Part shown: positions 1 through 7,067 of the stretch, piece after piece
Layout of the letters: each line of letters begins with the position of its first letter
How positions within the stretch are numbered: position 1 is the first letter of the stretch
Assembly: GCA_965141735.1 (NCBI GenBank)
Contig: CBCSOX010000048.1
Span: 1-15,050, forward strand
DNA: 15,050 nucleotides
Direction of reading: 5' to 3'
DNA from: Massilioclostridium sp965141735
Lineage (GTDB): Bacteria > Bacillota > Clostridia > Oscillospirales > Ruminococcaceae
Made by a program: the position numbers and the translations under genes
The notes under the pieces: model-generated
What the model saw: only the letters and a program-made list of their open reading frames with translations
Database searches by the model: none
What the model was told of the DNA's origin: nothing

Positions 1-1530
1 GGCAAGATGGGCCAGTTCGGCAAGGCCAATCTCAAAAACAGCATGGAAAAGGGGCGCAAGACCACCTTTGACGAGGTGGCGGGCGCCGAGGAGGAAAAGG
101 CGGAACTCGCCGAGATTGTTGAGTTTCTCAAGGACCCTCGAAAATTCAACGAGATCGGGGCGCGCATTCCCAAGGGCGTGCTGCTCATCGGCCCCCCCGG
201 TACCGGTAAAACTCTGCTCGCCCGCGCAGTTGCAGGCGAAGCGGGCGTGCCGTTTTTCTCGATTTCAGGCTCCGACTTTGTCGAGATGTACGTCGGCGTC
301 GGCGCTTCGCGTGTGCGCGACCTGTTTGAGCAGGCTAAGAAAAACGCCCCGGCCATCATCTTTATCGATGAGATCGACGCCGTCGGACGCCAGCGCGGCG
401 CAGGCCTCGGCGGCGGACACGACGAGCGGGAGCAGACCCTCAACCAACTGCTCGTCGAGATGGACGGGTTCGGCGCAAATGAAGGCATCATCATCATCGC
501 GGCGACCAACCGCCGCGACATTCTCGATCCGGCGCTGCTGCGCGCGGGCCGGTTTGACCGGCAGGTCATTGTCGGCTATCCCGACGTCAAGGGGCGCGAG
601 GAAATTCTCAAGGTGCATTCCCGCAACAAGCCGCTCGGCTTTGATGTGGACCTGAGCGTCATCGCCAAATCCACCGTCGGCTTCACCGGCGCGGATCTGG
701 AAAACCTCATGAACGAGGCGGCGCTCCTCGCAGCGCGCAAAAACCACAAGGCGATCACCCTCCCTGACATTGAGGAGGCGACGATCAAGGTCATCGCGGG
801 CCCTGAAAAGAAATCCCGCATGATCAACGACAAGGAAAAACGGCTCACCGCCTACCACGAGGCGGGCCATGCGGTCACTACCTACCACTGCCCAACCCAG
901 GACCCGGTGCACCAGATTTCGATCATCCCCCGCGGCATGGCGGGCGGTTACACCATGTCCCTGCCAGAGCAGGACAGCAGCTATGTGCTCAAGCAGCATA
1001 TGGAGGAGGAACTGGTCACCCTGCTGGGCGGACGGGTCGCAGAGGGGCTTGTGCTCGGGGATATCTCGACGGGCGCATCCAACGACATTGAGCGCGCGAC
1101 GGACATTGCCCGCAAAATGGTCACCAAATACGGTTTCAGCCCAAAACTCGGCCCGATTGTCTACGGCGAGAGCGACCACGAGGTGTTCCTCGGCCGCGAC
1201 TTCAACAACTCCCGCAACTACTCCGAGACAGTTGCCTCGGAGATTGACGAGGAGATCCGCAAGATTGTGGATGTCGCCTATGAACGGTGCCACGAAATCC
1301 TCAAACAGCACATGGATCAGCTCCATCTCGTTGCCCAGTACTTGATTCGAAAGGAAAAGGTGGACGGCAAGGTGTTCCTCAAGCTGATGAAGGGGGAAAT
1401 CACGATGGCAGACGTCCAGGCAATGGATGAGGAAGGCACCCCGCCGGCGGCAAAGCTGCCTGCTGAGGATGTGTCTGACCACCCGCTTGAGATCAATGCG
1501 GACAAATCGAGCGAATACCCTGAGGTATAA
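1..1530 (+). CDS. ftsH: ATP-dependent zinc metalloprotease FtsH (5' end outside window)
   Basis: This is the AAA+ and protease part of FtsH, the membrane-anchored hexameric protease that extracts and degrades misfolded membrane proteins and selected regulators. The frame is open from base 1, so the N-terminal membrane segments lie outside the window. Counting from the Met at base 7, I see Walker A GPPGTGKT (62-69), Walker B IIFIDEID (117-124), the second region of homology with arginine fingers (RAGRFDR, 179-185), the zinc site HEAGH (284-288), and the third ligand region SNDIERAT with Asp360. The C-terminal tail after about residue 470 is acidic and Pro-rich, as is common for this variable region. 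The gene ends with TAA and is followed 13 bases later by a hairpin. A long antisense open frame across this gene is a coding shadow. The assignment is secure. Confidence 0.97.
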   Translation, partial: GKMGQFGKANLKNSMEKGRKTTFDEVAGAEEEKAELAEIVEFLKDPRKFNEIGARIPKGVLLIGPPGTGKTLLARAVAGEAGVPFFSISGSDFVEMYVGVGASRVRDLFEQAKKNAPAIIFIDEIDAVGRQRGAGLGGGHDEREQTLNQLLVEMDGFGANEGIIIIAATNRRDILDPALLRAGRFDRQVIVGYPDVKGREEILKVHSRNKPLGFDVDLSVIAKSTVGFTGADLENLMNEAALLAARKNHKAITLPDIEEATIKVIAGPEKKSRMINDKEKRLTAYHEAGHAVTTYHCPTQDPVHQISIIPRGMAGGYTMSLPEQDSSYVLKQHMEEELVTLLGGRVAEGLVLGDISTGASNDIERATDIARKMVTKYGFSPKLGPIVYGESDHEVFLGRDFNNSRNYSETVASEIDEEIRKIVDVAYERCHEILKQHMDQLHLVAQYLIRKEKVDGKVFLKLMKGEITMADVQAMDEEGTPPAAKLPAEDVSDHPLEINADKSSEYPEV

Positions 1531-1543
1531 CGATAAAAATACA

Positions 1544-1577
1544 AGAGCGGCCGTCCCGTCAAGGGCGGCCGCTCTTT
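1544..1577 (+). terminator. Rho-independent terminator of ftsH
   Basis: A 10-bp perfect stem (AGAGCGGCCG at 1544-1553 with CGGCCGCTCT at 1566-1575) carries a 12-base loop and starts 13 bases after the ftsH stop codon. The U tract is short (TTT then C), so termination may be incomplete, but the position and GC-rich stem fit. Confidence 0.8.
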
Positions 1578-2060
1578 CTGTACTATTGGGCAAGCTTTGA
1601 TTTCCGCAGCTTTTTTCTACGAAACGCTCTGCTCCAGTAAAACTGAACTGTTTGCTGTTGAAACACTTCTTCTGGAAAGGACTTCTAAACTGTCTAACGA
1701 TGTTTCCTTTCGTGAGCGCAGCAAAGACATTGCCTGTGCCGATGTGAGGGGGCAGAGTCAATAGATCCAGCTGAGGTTACAAGCTCGACAGAGAAGCACA
1801 TCGACAGGAACCGGAGTGCGCAAGTGGGTACAGTCGGTTGCGTAGACGATGGAGTACAAGAGCCAAGCGATCCGGCCATCAAACTCCGTTTTTTCCTCTC
1901 AAAGGCAGACGTGTGGAAAGGGGCGGATCGGGCATGCGGATTCCCGATTGCTTCTAATTTGAAAAGACAATCTTGAATCTCTGGTGGAGTCAGGATGTAG
2001 TTTTAATTGGTACAGGAGAAACTTGCGCGCAATTCTCCCTCCCGTCCATTTCAACACAAA
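1578..2060. other. Intergenic stretch with no recognisable gene
   Basis: I find no convincing gene in either strand of this roughly 480-bp stretch. The short open frames lack ribosome binding sites and resemble nothing I know. The only local structure is a 6-bp inverted repeat ATCGGG/CCCGAT near 1927-1948, with no U tract after it. It may be decayed former coding sequence, but nothing in it allows a family assignment. Confidence 0.5.
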
Positions 2061-2065
2061 ACAAC

Positions 2066-2090
2066 AGCGCCGTCCAAACCGGACGGCGCT
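2066..2090 (-). terminator. Rho-independent terminator of the small membrane protein gene
   Basis: A 10-bp perfect stem (AGCGCCGTCC at 2066-2075 with GGACGGCGCT at 2081-2090) has a 5-base loop. Read on the minus strand, it starts five bases after the stop codon of the 77-residue gene and is followed by a T-rich run (GTTGTTTTGTGTT). This supports that gene being real and transcribed. Confidence 0.9.
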
Positions 2091-2095
2091 GGCGA

Positions 2096-2329
2096 TTATA
2101 AGATGTGCAAATAACGGGAAACAAGAATCAGTAAAACCTCGAATACGGCCAACCCGAGAAACATCAAGGCTGTATTGCGGTAAATCTTGTTGTAGTCATA
2201 TTTTTTGCCGGTGATCTCCTCATCGCGTTTTACTTGTTTGGAGATACACCATGCGGGGCGCTTGAACCACACATAGGCCGCGGCTCCCAGGCACAGGATC
2301 AGGATAATGATCTCTATCAACAGTCTCAT
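2096..2329 (-). CDS. Small two-helix membrane protein, function unknown
   Basis: The product is 77 residues. Residues 3-21 and 52-71 are hydrophobic and look like two membrane helices. Between them is a basic, hydrophilic loop with FKRP, KQVKRDEE and KKYDYNK. I do not recognise a named family; it resembles the small Firmicutes membrane proteins given DUF3784-like annotations, but that is a weak impression. The gene is well supported by context: AAGAGGTG lies 6 bases before the ATG, a TTGCTT/TATAAT promoter lies further upstream, and a strong terminator follows five bases after the stop. It appears to be a single-gene transcript. Neighbouring ftsH is on the opposite strand, so the two genes converge and there is no operon link. 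Confidence 0.8.
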   Translation of the reverse strand: MRLLIEIIILILCLGAAAYVWFKRPAWCISKQVKRDEEITGKKYDYNKIYRNTALMFLGLAVFEVLLILVSRYLHIL

Positions 2330-2376
2330 CTTTTACACCTCTTGTCGTTCGGCCCAACAGCCGGAGAATTTCTTTT

Positions 2377-2404
2377 ATTATACTATAAATTGTCGGGAAA
2401 GCAA
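2377..2404 (-). promoter_or_regulatory. Sigma-A-type promoter of the small membrane protein gene
   Basis: On the minus strand, TTGCTT (2404-2399) and a perfect TATAAT (2382-2377) are separated by 16 bases, about 50 bases before the ATG at 2329. Confidence 0.75.
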
Positions 2405-2649
2405 AGCCTATTTTGAAAATTCGGCGGGAAAGCCGATTTTTTGTACCGAGTTTTCAACTGTTTTTTGGGTGCTTGTTGAAAAAACAATGGGGTTGTCCCT
2501 ACAAAAGCTGAACTATTGAGTTGTTTCTAAGTGGCTGCAGCATGGGAATGCCTTGTGTGCCACTTGAGCGTTCGGGACGAAAACATTTGTGAAGCCTTTG
2601 GGGCGCCGTTTCCCCCTCGGTTGCCAAAAATCAGCCGAAAGGTATTCCT
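2405..2649. other. Intergenic stretch between sod terminator and the small membrane protein
   Basis: No gene is visible. A nested inverted repeat lies at 2529-2565: outer arms AAGTGGC/GCCACTT and inner arms GCAT/ATGC around GGGA. A second, weak hairpin TCGGC/GCCGA followed by six T lies at 2421-2442 and reads as a plus-strand terminator, although no plus-strand gene is near. Neither can be given a function from sequence alone. Confidence 0.4.
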
Positions 2650-2683
2650 AAAAAGAGCAGGAAGGCTTGAAGCAGCCTTCCTG
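2650..2683 (-). terminator. Rho-independent terminator of the superoxide dismutase gene
   Basis: On the minus strand, CAGGAAGGCT (2683-2674) pairs with AGCCTTCCTG (2667-2658) around a 6-base loop. CTC and a run of five T (2654-2650) follow. It starts 6 bases after the stop codon at 2690. Confidence 0.92.
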
Positions 2684-2689
2684 TCCTTG

Positions 2690-3349
2690 CTAAACCATCT
2701 GAAACTCAAACAGCTCCCAAAACTCTTTTTTTGCGCAGTCCAGGTACCGTTTGTTTGCCTGATCCCAGTTGACCACCCGAAACCAGTCGTCAATATAATC
2801 CGCACGAAGGTTGTAGTGCTTGAGGTAGTAGGCGTGTTCCCACACGTCGAGGTTGAGGATGGGACAGAGGTTATTGCAAAGCGGAGTATCCTGGTTTGCA
2901 GTGGTGATAATTTTTAAACCGCCCATCCGGTCTCCCACCAGCCAGGCGTAACCGGAGCCAAAGACGCTCAGCGCCGCCTCCTTCATCTGCTTTTGAAACG
3001 CCTCGACGCTGCCAAACGAGCGGTTGATCTGCTGGAGCAGCCTGCCGGATGGGGGCTGATGCTCCGGGCGCATTCCTTCAAAGTAAAAGATGTGGTTATA
3101 GACCCCGCCTGCATTGTTGTGAATCGCAGTCTGAACGCTTGATGGAAGTCCATACACATTGCAGATCAGCTGCTCAAGGGAGAGCGTTTGCAGCGCGGGT
3201 TCGCTTTGGAGCGCTTTGTTGAGGTTGTCGACATACGTTTGTAAATGTCTGTCGTGGTGCAGATGCATTGTCTTTTCGTCGATAAACGGCTCAAGCGCAT
3301 TGTACGCATAGGGAAGCGGTGGGTTTTGAAACGGGTAATGGTCTGTCAA
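2690..3349 (-). CDS. sodA: Superoxide dismutase, Fe/Mn family (Mn-like)
   Basis: The 219-residue product disproportionates superoxide to oxygen and hydrogen peroxide in the cytoplasm. The N-terminal helical hairpin domain contains LPYAYNALEPFID and the first metal ligands His31 (LHHDRH) and His86 (NNAGGVYNH). The C-terminal alpha/beta domain carries Asp168 and His172 in LDVWEHAYY. Gly82 and Gln153 (TANQD) match the manganese-type pattern, so I favour Mn or cambialistic use, but metal preference cannot be settled from sequence. The start is TTG, chosen because AAGGAGG lies 7 bases upstream and the protein then begins exactly where the family does. Relative to E. coli SodA there is a C-terminal extension of about ten residues, rich in aromatic and charged residues. 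No partner gene is nearby; it is a single gene with its own terminator. I see no convincing promoter or PerR-type operator upstream. Confidence 0.95.
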   Translation of the reverse strand: MTDHYPFQNPPLPYAYNALEPFIDEKTMHLHHDRHLQTYVDNLNKALQSEPALQTLSLEQLICNVYGLPSSVQTAIHNNAGGVYNHIFYFEGMRPEHQPPSGRLLQQINRSFGSVEAFQKQMKEAALSVFGSGYAWLVGDRMGGLKIITTANQDTPLCNNLCPILNLDVWEHAYYLKHYNLRADYIDDWFRVVNWDQANKRYLDCAKKEFWELFEFQMV

Positions 3350-3364
3350 ACAGATCCCTCCTTT

Positions 3365-4055
3365 TTCTCTATCCTATGCGGGACTGCTGAAATTTGGGCA
3401 TCCGCTGCGGAGCAGGAAGGAAGCGTCGAAGCCATCGCGCCCGGCTGTTTTGCCGCACTGCTGTGTGAGCCCAAAATGAGCTGCTCGTGGGTCCTCCGCC
3501 CCGCTGTTTGTGCAGTACACTGGAAAATGCAGTTCCCTGAAACCCACCCGGAACACTGCTGTCGGGCAAATGCGCGTACTGTCTGTCCCAAAGCAGTTTC
3601 GGGCAATTCAAACCCTTCCACAAACGAGTGGGGCGGCGAATGGCTTACAGCCGGCAAGAGTTTTTTAAAATTGTCCGGTTCCACACCTTGACTTTCATGA
3701 TGCCAGTGTGCAGGTAACCTTCACCGACTATGTACACCGAAAGTTCATGAGCTGTGCCACGCCAGTTTTCTGTTCAGGTATTTGCTTTCACAGATCCCGC
3801 TTGAGGGATGCCCACCCTTGGGTTTTGCGCCAGGAGACGGGGTAGACAGCGAAAGCCACACATGCTGATATTCCATTCAAATTGTGTTCAGCCTCCACGG
3901 CAGATACACCATTTGGGATTGCCGATGGCTTAAAAACGGTTTTACTCATTGCGGCTGAAGGGCAGTTTTCTCCCTTGAATTCGATATATACTGTTTCGGC
4001 GGATGCTCTTGGGGACTCAGATTTCGTCCTGAATCATCCCCCAATATTGGATGCT
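3365..4055. other. Long intergenic stretch with no recognisable gene
   Basis: About 690 bp lie between sod and the toxin/immunity-like frame. Several overlapping minus-strand frames are open between 3346 and 3684, but they lack ribosome binding sites, have protein sequence rich in Ser, Gln and Cys without a fold-like pattern, and include no family motif. I treat them as chance frames. A short palindrome CCAATATTGG sits near 4040. No tRNA, repeat array or terminator is evident. Confidence 0.45.
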
Positions 4056-4059
4056 CAGG

Positions 4060-4365
4060 TTAAATCGTGCACCCAAGCACGGTGACTTGTGTGATCACAT
4101 CACGCAGGCGATCCGAGCCAACCATATAGTTAAGCGCATCATCAGCGTTATCAAAAACCTGTTCTGTTTCCGGTCGGTTCCACAGGTAAATAGAAATTTT
4201 TTTATCCTCTTTTTGACCCTCCCAATAAGGGACAATGCCAAAACGAATCCCCTTCCATTCGAGTTTGACTTCGCCACGGCATTCCATACAAAACTTAAAA
4301 TCGCTGATGATTTTGAACCGGTTCTCCTCTAATGAATTATGGCCGTAAATATAGTGATAGTTCAT
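4060..4365 (-). CDS. Immunity-like small protein, nested in the longer frame
   Basis: An independent start is clear: GGAGGT at 4376-4371 lies 5 bases before ATG 4365-4363. The product is 101 residues, starts MNYHYIYGHNSLEENRF, contains SDFKFCMECRGEV and FGIVPYW, and ends with DALNYMVGSDRLRDVITQV. This pattern (a conserved EFKF-type motif, a beta-rich middle, and a C-terminal LRDVITKV-type motif) matches, from memory, small clostridial proteins encoded just behind polymorphic-toxin tips and assumed to be immunity proteins. That role is inference. Its own ribosome binding site means it could be made even if the upstream toxin fragment is dead, which is typical of orphan immunity genes. I see no terminator immediately after the stop. 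Confidence 0.65.
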   Translation of the reverse strand: MNYHYIYGHNSLEENRFKIISDFKFCMECRGEVKLEWKGIRFGIVPYWEGQKEDKKISIYLWNRPETEQVFDNADDALNYMVGSDRLRDVITQVTVLGCTI

Positions 4366-4812
4366 CTTGTACCTCCAATAAAACTTAAATTCAGGAATAT
4401 TTCCGTCCCAATCATTTTGGGGTTCGCTCCAATTCGGACGGTTCCCTTCTCGTGTGATAGCATGGTCGTGAGGAACCGAATGCTTTGAGGAATTGCCGTG
4501 GTGAGTGTGATGGCGCACCTTAACCGCGAATCGATCTGGGCCGATTTTTATTTCGATCAGGTTGCCATTTCGATCTTTCGTGCGGTTGATGCTTCCCGGC
4601 TCGCCAATAAAGCGTTCATCTTCTTGCTTCGCTGGCTTCCATTTTCCTCCATAGGCGCTGCCGCCGCCCTTGACCGATCCCCCAATCAGGTACAGTTTCA
4701 TTCTATTACATTCGGCTCGATTTGTTCCGCCAATTTTGAATGCGCTCAGATCTTCTCTTTGAAAGCCTGGTTCATAGCTCATAGATCTCCAAGAACTGCG
4801 CGCATTGTTCAC
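4060..4812 (-). CDS. Polymorphic-toxin-like C-terminal fragment fused in frame to an immunity-like protein
   Basis: A 250-codon frame opens at GTG (4812) and reads without a stop to 4060. Residues 1-149 look like the end of a polymorphic-toxin gene: Gly-rich GGSVKGGGSAYGGKW, then GEPGSI, a basic stretch, and a His-rich segment RHHTHHGNSSKHSVPHDH (about 99-116). Residues 150-250 are the immunity-like protein described separately. In families I recall with this H-rich PHDH pattern, toxin and downstream partner are usually two genes, so the missing stop is odd. The true 5' part is absent: a stop codon at 4827-4825 and the tRNA terminator lie just upstream, while the residues before the GTG (GNIYV) still read like coding sequence. 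A second possible start is ATG at 4782 with GGAG 4 bases before it. The region is visibly richer in A+T than metG, which is consistent with horizontal origin. Probably a remnant; toxin activity is unproven. Confidence 0.55.
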   Translation of the reverse strand: MNNARSSWRSMSYEPGFQREDLSAFKIGGTNRAECNRMKLYLIGGSVKGGGSAYGGKWKPAKQEDERFIGEPGSINRTKDRNGNLIEIKIGPDRFAVKVRHHTHHGNSSKHSVPHDHAITREGNRPNWSEPQNDWDGNIPEFKFYWRYKMNYHYIYGHNSLEENRFKIISDFKFCMECRGEVKLEWKGIRFGIVPYWEGQKEDKKISIYLWNRPETEQVFDNADDALNYMVGSDRLRDVITQVTVLGCTI

Positions 4813-4836
4813 ATAGATATTGCCCTACATAAAAAT

Positions 4837-4866
4837 AAAAGACCGTCGAAAAATCGACGGTCTTTT
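4837..4866 (-). terminator. Bidirectional-type terminator behind tRNA-Pro
   Basis: A 13-bp perfect stem (AAAAGACCGTCGA at 4837-4849 with TCGACGGTCTTTT at 4854-4866) has a loop of four A. It starts four bases after the tRNA 3' end and has T-rich flanks on both strands. It separates the tRNA transcript from the toxin/immunity-like frame. Confidence 0.92.
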
Positions 4867-4869
4867 TGA

Positions 4870-4945
4870 TGGTCTGAGTGACGGGACTTGAACCCACGGC
4901 CTCCACCACCCCAAGGTGGCGCGCTACCATCTGCGCTACACCCAG
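4870..4945 (-). tRNA. tRNA-Pro (anticodon GGG), CCA encoded
   Basis: The minus strand folds into a complete cloverleaf. The acceptor stem is CTGGGTG/CACTCAG with one G-U pair, and the discriminator is A. The D arm is GCGC-AGATGGTA-GCGC. The anticodon stem CCACC/GGTGG encloses loop TTGGGGT, giving anticodon GGG at 4912-4910. The variable loop has 5 bases, the T loop is TTCAAGT on a GTGGG/CCCGT stem, and CCA is genomically encoded at 4872-4870. It reads CCC and CCU proline codons. It has its own promoter and terminator, so it is a single-tRNA transcript. Confidence 0.96.
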
Positions 4946-4965
4946 ATGTGCTTGAATGCCTTACT

Positions 4966-4995
4966 ATTATAGCACAACCTGTCTTTAAAAGTCAA
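4966..4995 (-). promoter_or_regulatory. Promoter of tRNA-Pro
   Basis: On the minus strand, TTGACT (4995-4990) and a perfect TATAAT (4971-4966) are separated by 18 bases. The -10 box lies about 20 bases upstream of the tRNA 5' end, as expected for a stable-RNA transcription unit. Confidence 0.88.
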
Positions 4996-5027
4996 GGGTA
5001 TGGCCGGATGAAAATTGTGAATTCAGC

Positions 5028-5056
5028 TGTTGCATCTGGAAAAAATGTGTTATAAT
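5028..5056 (+). promoter_or_regulatory. Promoter of the metG-tatD operon
   Basis: A perfect TATAAT at 5051-5056 is preceded by TGTTGC (5028-5033) at 17 bases, or TTGCAT (5030-5035) at 15. Transcription would begin near 5063. I see no T-box leader between this promoter and the start codon at 5105; the leader is only about 40 bases. Confidence 0.7.
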
Positions 5057-5104
5057 AAAAAAGAAATCAAAATTGACGCCTCATTCGGCGAAAAGGAGCT
5101 CATC

Positions 5105-7054
5105 ATGAAAGAAAAATTTTATCTCACAACGGCGATTGCTTACGCCTCCCGCAAGCCTCATATAGGCAATACCTACGAAATTGTGTTTGCCGATGCAGTG
5201 GCGCGGTTCAAACGAATGCAGGGGTATGACGTGCACTTTGTCACCGGAACCGACGAACACGGGCAAAAGGTGGAGGACCTCGCAAAAGAGAGCGGCATTT
5301 CCCCCAAACAGTATGTCGACAGCGTTGCGGGTGAAATCAAGACGATCTGGGACCTGATGGACTCCACCTACGACACCTTTATCCGCACCACCGACGACTA
5401 TCACGAGCGTGTTGTGCAGAAGATTTTCAAAAAGCTCTATGACCAGGGGGACATCTACAAGAGCGAGTACCAAGGGCTGTACTGCGTGCCCTGCGAGTCG
5501 TTCTTTACCGAGACCCAGCTTGTTGACGGCAAATGCCCTGACTGCGGGCGGGAGGTCGTCCCCACCAAGGAAGAGGCTTACTTCTTTAAAATGAGCAAAT
5601 ATCAGGACCGCCTGATGGAATACATCGAGCAGCACCCCGATTTCATCCAGCCCAAATCCCGCGAGAACGAAATGGTCAACAATTTCCTCAAGCCTGGGCT
5701 CCAGGACCTGTGCGTTTCCCGCACTTCGTTTACCTGGGGGGTGCAGGTGGATTTTGACCCCAAGCACGTAGTCTATGTCTGGCTCGACGCGCTGGTCAAC
5801 TACATCACCGCAATCGGTTACGATCCCGAGGGGAGCTCCGAGCTGTTTGAAAAGGAATGGCCCGCTGATCTGCACATCATCGGCAAGGACATTCTGCGTT
5901 TCCACACCATCTACTGGCCGATTTTCCTCATGGCGCTGGGTCTTCCCCTGCCCAAGCAGATTTTCGGCCATCCCTGGCTGCTCTCTGGACAAGACAAGAT
6001 GAGCAAGTCGGTCGGCAACGTCATCTACGCGGACGATCTGGTGCGGCAGTTCGGTTCGGTCGACGCGGTGCGCTTTTACCTGCTCAGCGCAATGCCGTAC
6101 GCGCAGGACGGGAGCATCACCTACGAAAACGTCATTTCCCGGTTTAACTCCGAGCTCGCCAACACCCTCGGAAACCTCGTCAACCGCACCGTCACCATGG
6201 TGGGCAAGTACTTTGACGGGGTGATCCCCGCGCCGACAGCGAAGGCCCCCCTGGACGAAGAGCTGTCCTCCCTGGCAAAAGAGACGGTTGCAAAGTTTGA
6301 CGGGCAGATGAATGCGCTCAAAACCTCGGACGCAATTGACACGGTGATGGCGTTTGCCCGCCGCTGCAACAAATACATCGACGAGACGATGCCGTGGGCG
6401 CTCGCAAAGGACGAGGCGCAGATCGAGCGGTTGGGCACCGTGCTGTACAACCTGCTCGAGGGCATCCGGTTTATCGCAGTGCTGCTCACCCCGTTTATGC
6501 CCGCTACTGCGGCGGAAATTCTGACCCAGATCAACGCGCCGGGTTCGGATTACCCGTCGCTCCGAGAGTTCGGCGGCATCCGGGCGGGCGACAAGGTGGG
6601 CCAGCCAAAAGTGCTGTTCGGCAGAATCGACGAGGCGAAAAAGCTCGCTGAAATTCAGGCCGAAATTGAGAGCAAGCTCCCAAAAAAAGAGGAGAAACAG
6701 GCCGACAAACAACAGGAGGTACCCGCAGGCATCATCACCATCGACGACTTTGCCAAGGTTTCGCTTCGCGTCGCACAGATCAAAGAGTGTGAAAAGGTCG
6801 CGAAATCCGATAAGCTGCTCCGGCTCATCCTCGACGATGGGGAAGGAAACCGGCAGGTTGTCTCAGGCATTGCGAAGTGGTACTCCCCCGAGGAGCTGAT
6901 CGGCAAAAAGGTGATCATCGTGGCCAATCTCAAGCCGGTCAAACTGCGCGGCGTCGAGAGCCAGGGGATGATTCTCGCAGCGGATGTGGAGGACGGCGCA
7001 GCCAAGGTGCTGTTTGTCGACGACTCGGTGCCCGCCGGCGCGAAAATCCGCTAG
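5105..7054 (+). CDS. metG: Methionyl-tRNA synthetase
   Basis: This is a class Ia aminoacyl-tRNA synthetase that charges tRNA-Met, including the initiator. The start is ATG 5105 because AAAAGGAG lies about 6 bases upstream and the family N-terminus (MKEKFYLTTAIAY) begins there. An upstream in-frame TTG at 5030 would overlap the promoter. The product is 649 residues: the HIGH-type motif PHIG (18-21) opens the Rossmann fold, a zinc knuckle uses Cys127, Cys130, Cys144 and Cys147, KMSKS is at 298-302, the anticodon-binding helical domain fills roughly 350-510, and a Lys/Glu-rich linker leads to a C-terminal tRNA-binding (EMAP II/Arc1p-like OB) domain from about 545 to the end, which serves dimerisation and tRNA binding. 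The length fits the Bacillus/Clostridium form. tatD follows 13 bases after the stop, so the two genes are very probably co-transcribed. Confidence 0.97.
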   Translation: MKEKFYLTTAIAYASRKPHIGNTYEIVFADAVARFKRMQGYDVHFVTGTDEHGQKVEDLAKESGISPKQYVDSVAGEIKTIWDLMDSTYDTFIRTTDDYHERVVQKIFKKLYDQGDIYKSEYQGLYCVPCESFFTETQLVDGKCPDCGREVVPTKEEAYFFKMSKYQDRLMEYIEQHPDFIQPKSRENEMVNNFLKPGLQDLCVSRTSFTWGVQVDFDPKHVVYVWLDALVNYITAIGYDPEGSSELFEKEWPADLHIIGKDILRFHTIYWPIFLMALGLPLPKQIFGHPWLLSGQDKMSKSVGNVIYADDLVRQFGSVDAVRFYLLSAMPYAQDGSITYENVISRFNSELANTLGNLVNRTVTMVGKYFDGVIPAPTAKAPLDEELSSLAKETVAKFDGQMNALKTSDAIDTVMAFARRCNKYIDETMPWALAKDEAQIERLGTVLYNLLEGIRFIAVLLTPFMPATAAEILTQINAPGSDYPSLREFGGIRAGDKVGQPKVLFGRIDEAKKLAEIQAEIESKLPKKEEKQADKQQEVPAGIITIDDFAKVSLRVAQIKECEKVAKSDKLLRLILDDGEGNRQVVSGIAKWYSPEELIGKKVIIVANLKPVKLRGVESQGMILAADVEDGAAKVLFVDDSVPAGAKIR

Positions 7055-7067
7055 TCGGAGGACAGAC

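Noticed and set aside
265..1761. 498-codon open frame antisense to ftsH
   Set aside because: It runs opposite a certain gene, its protein has no family motif, and codon bias of the ftsH strand keeps the antisense frame open.
3346..3684. Overlapping minus-strand open frames upstream of sod
   Set aside because: Three frames are open at once over the same bases, none has a ribosome binding site, and the translations are low in fold-like pattern; this is typical of chance openness.
4498..4869. 123-codon plus-strand open frame across the toxin-like gene and tRNA terminator
   Set aside because: It runs antisense to the toxin-like frame and reads through the terminator hairpin; no family resemblance.
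4060..4870. Direct repeat of the tRNA-Pro 3' end as an attachment site
   Set aside because: I looked for a second copy of the tRNA 3' sequence between the tRNA and sod and found none, and there is no integrase.
5030..5104. Longer metG start at TTG 5030
   Set aside because: It would overlap the -35/-10 promoter elements, has no ribosome binding site, and adds 25 residues not seen in the family; ATG 5105 has a good site.
5057..5104. T-box riboswitch in the metG leader
   Set aside because: The leader after the promoter is only about 40 bases and contains no T-box sequence or terminator.
5081..6712. 543-codon open frame antisense to metG
   Set aside because: Same reasoning: it mirrors metG codon bias, has no ribosome binding site, and resembles nothing.
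6984..7067. Longer tatD start overlapping metG
   Set aside because: The family N-terminus FDSHAH begins within a few residues of ATG 7068, which has CGGAGGA before it.
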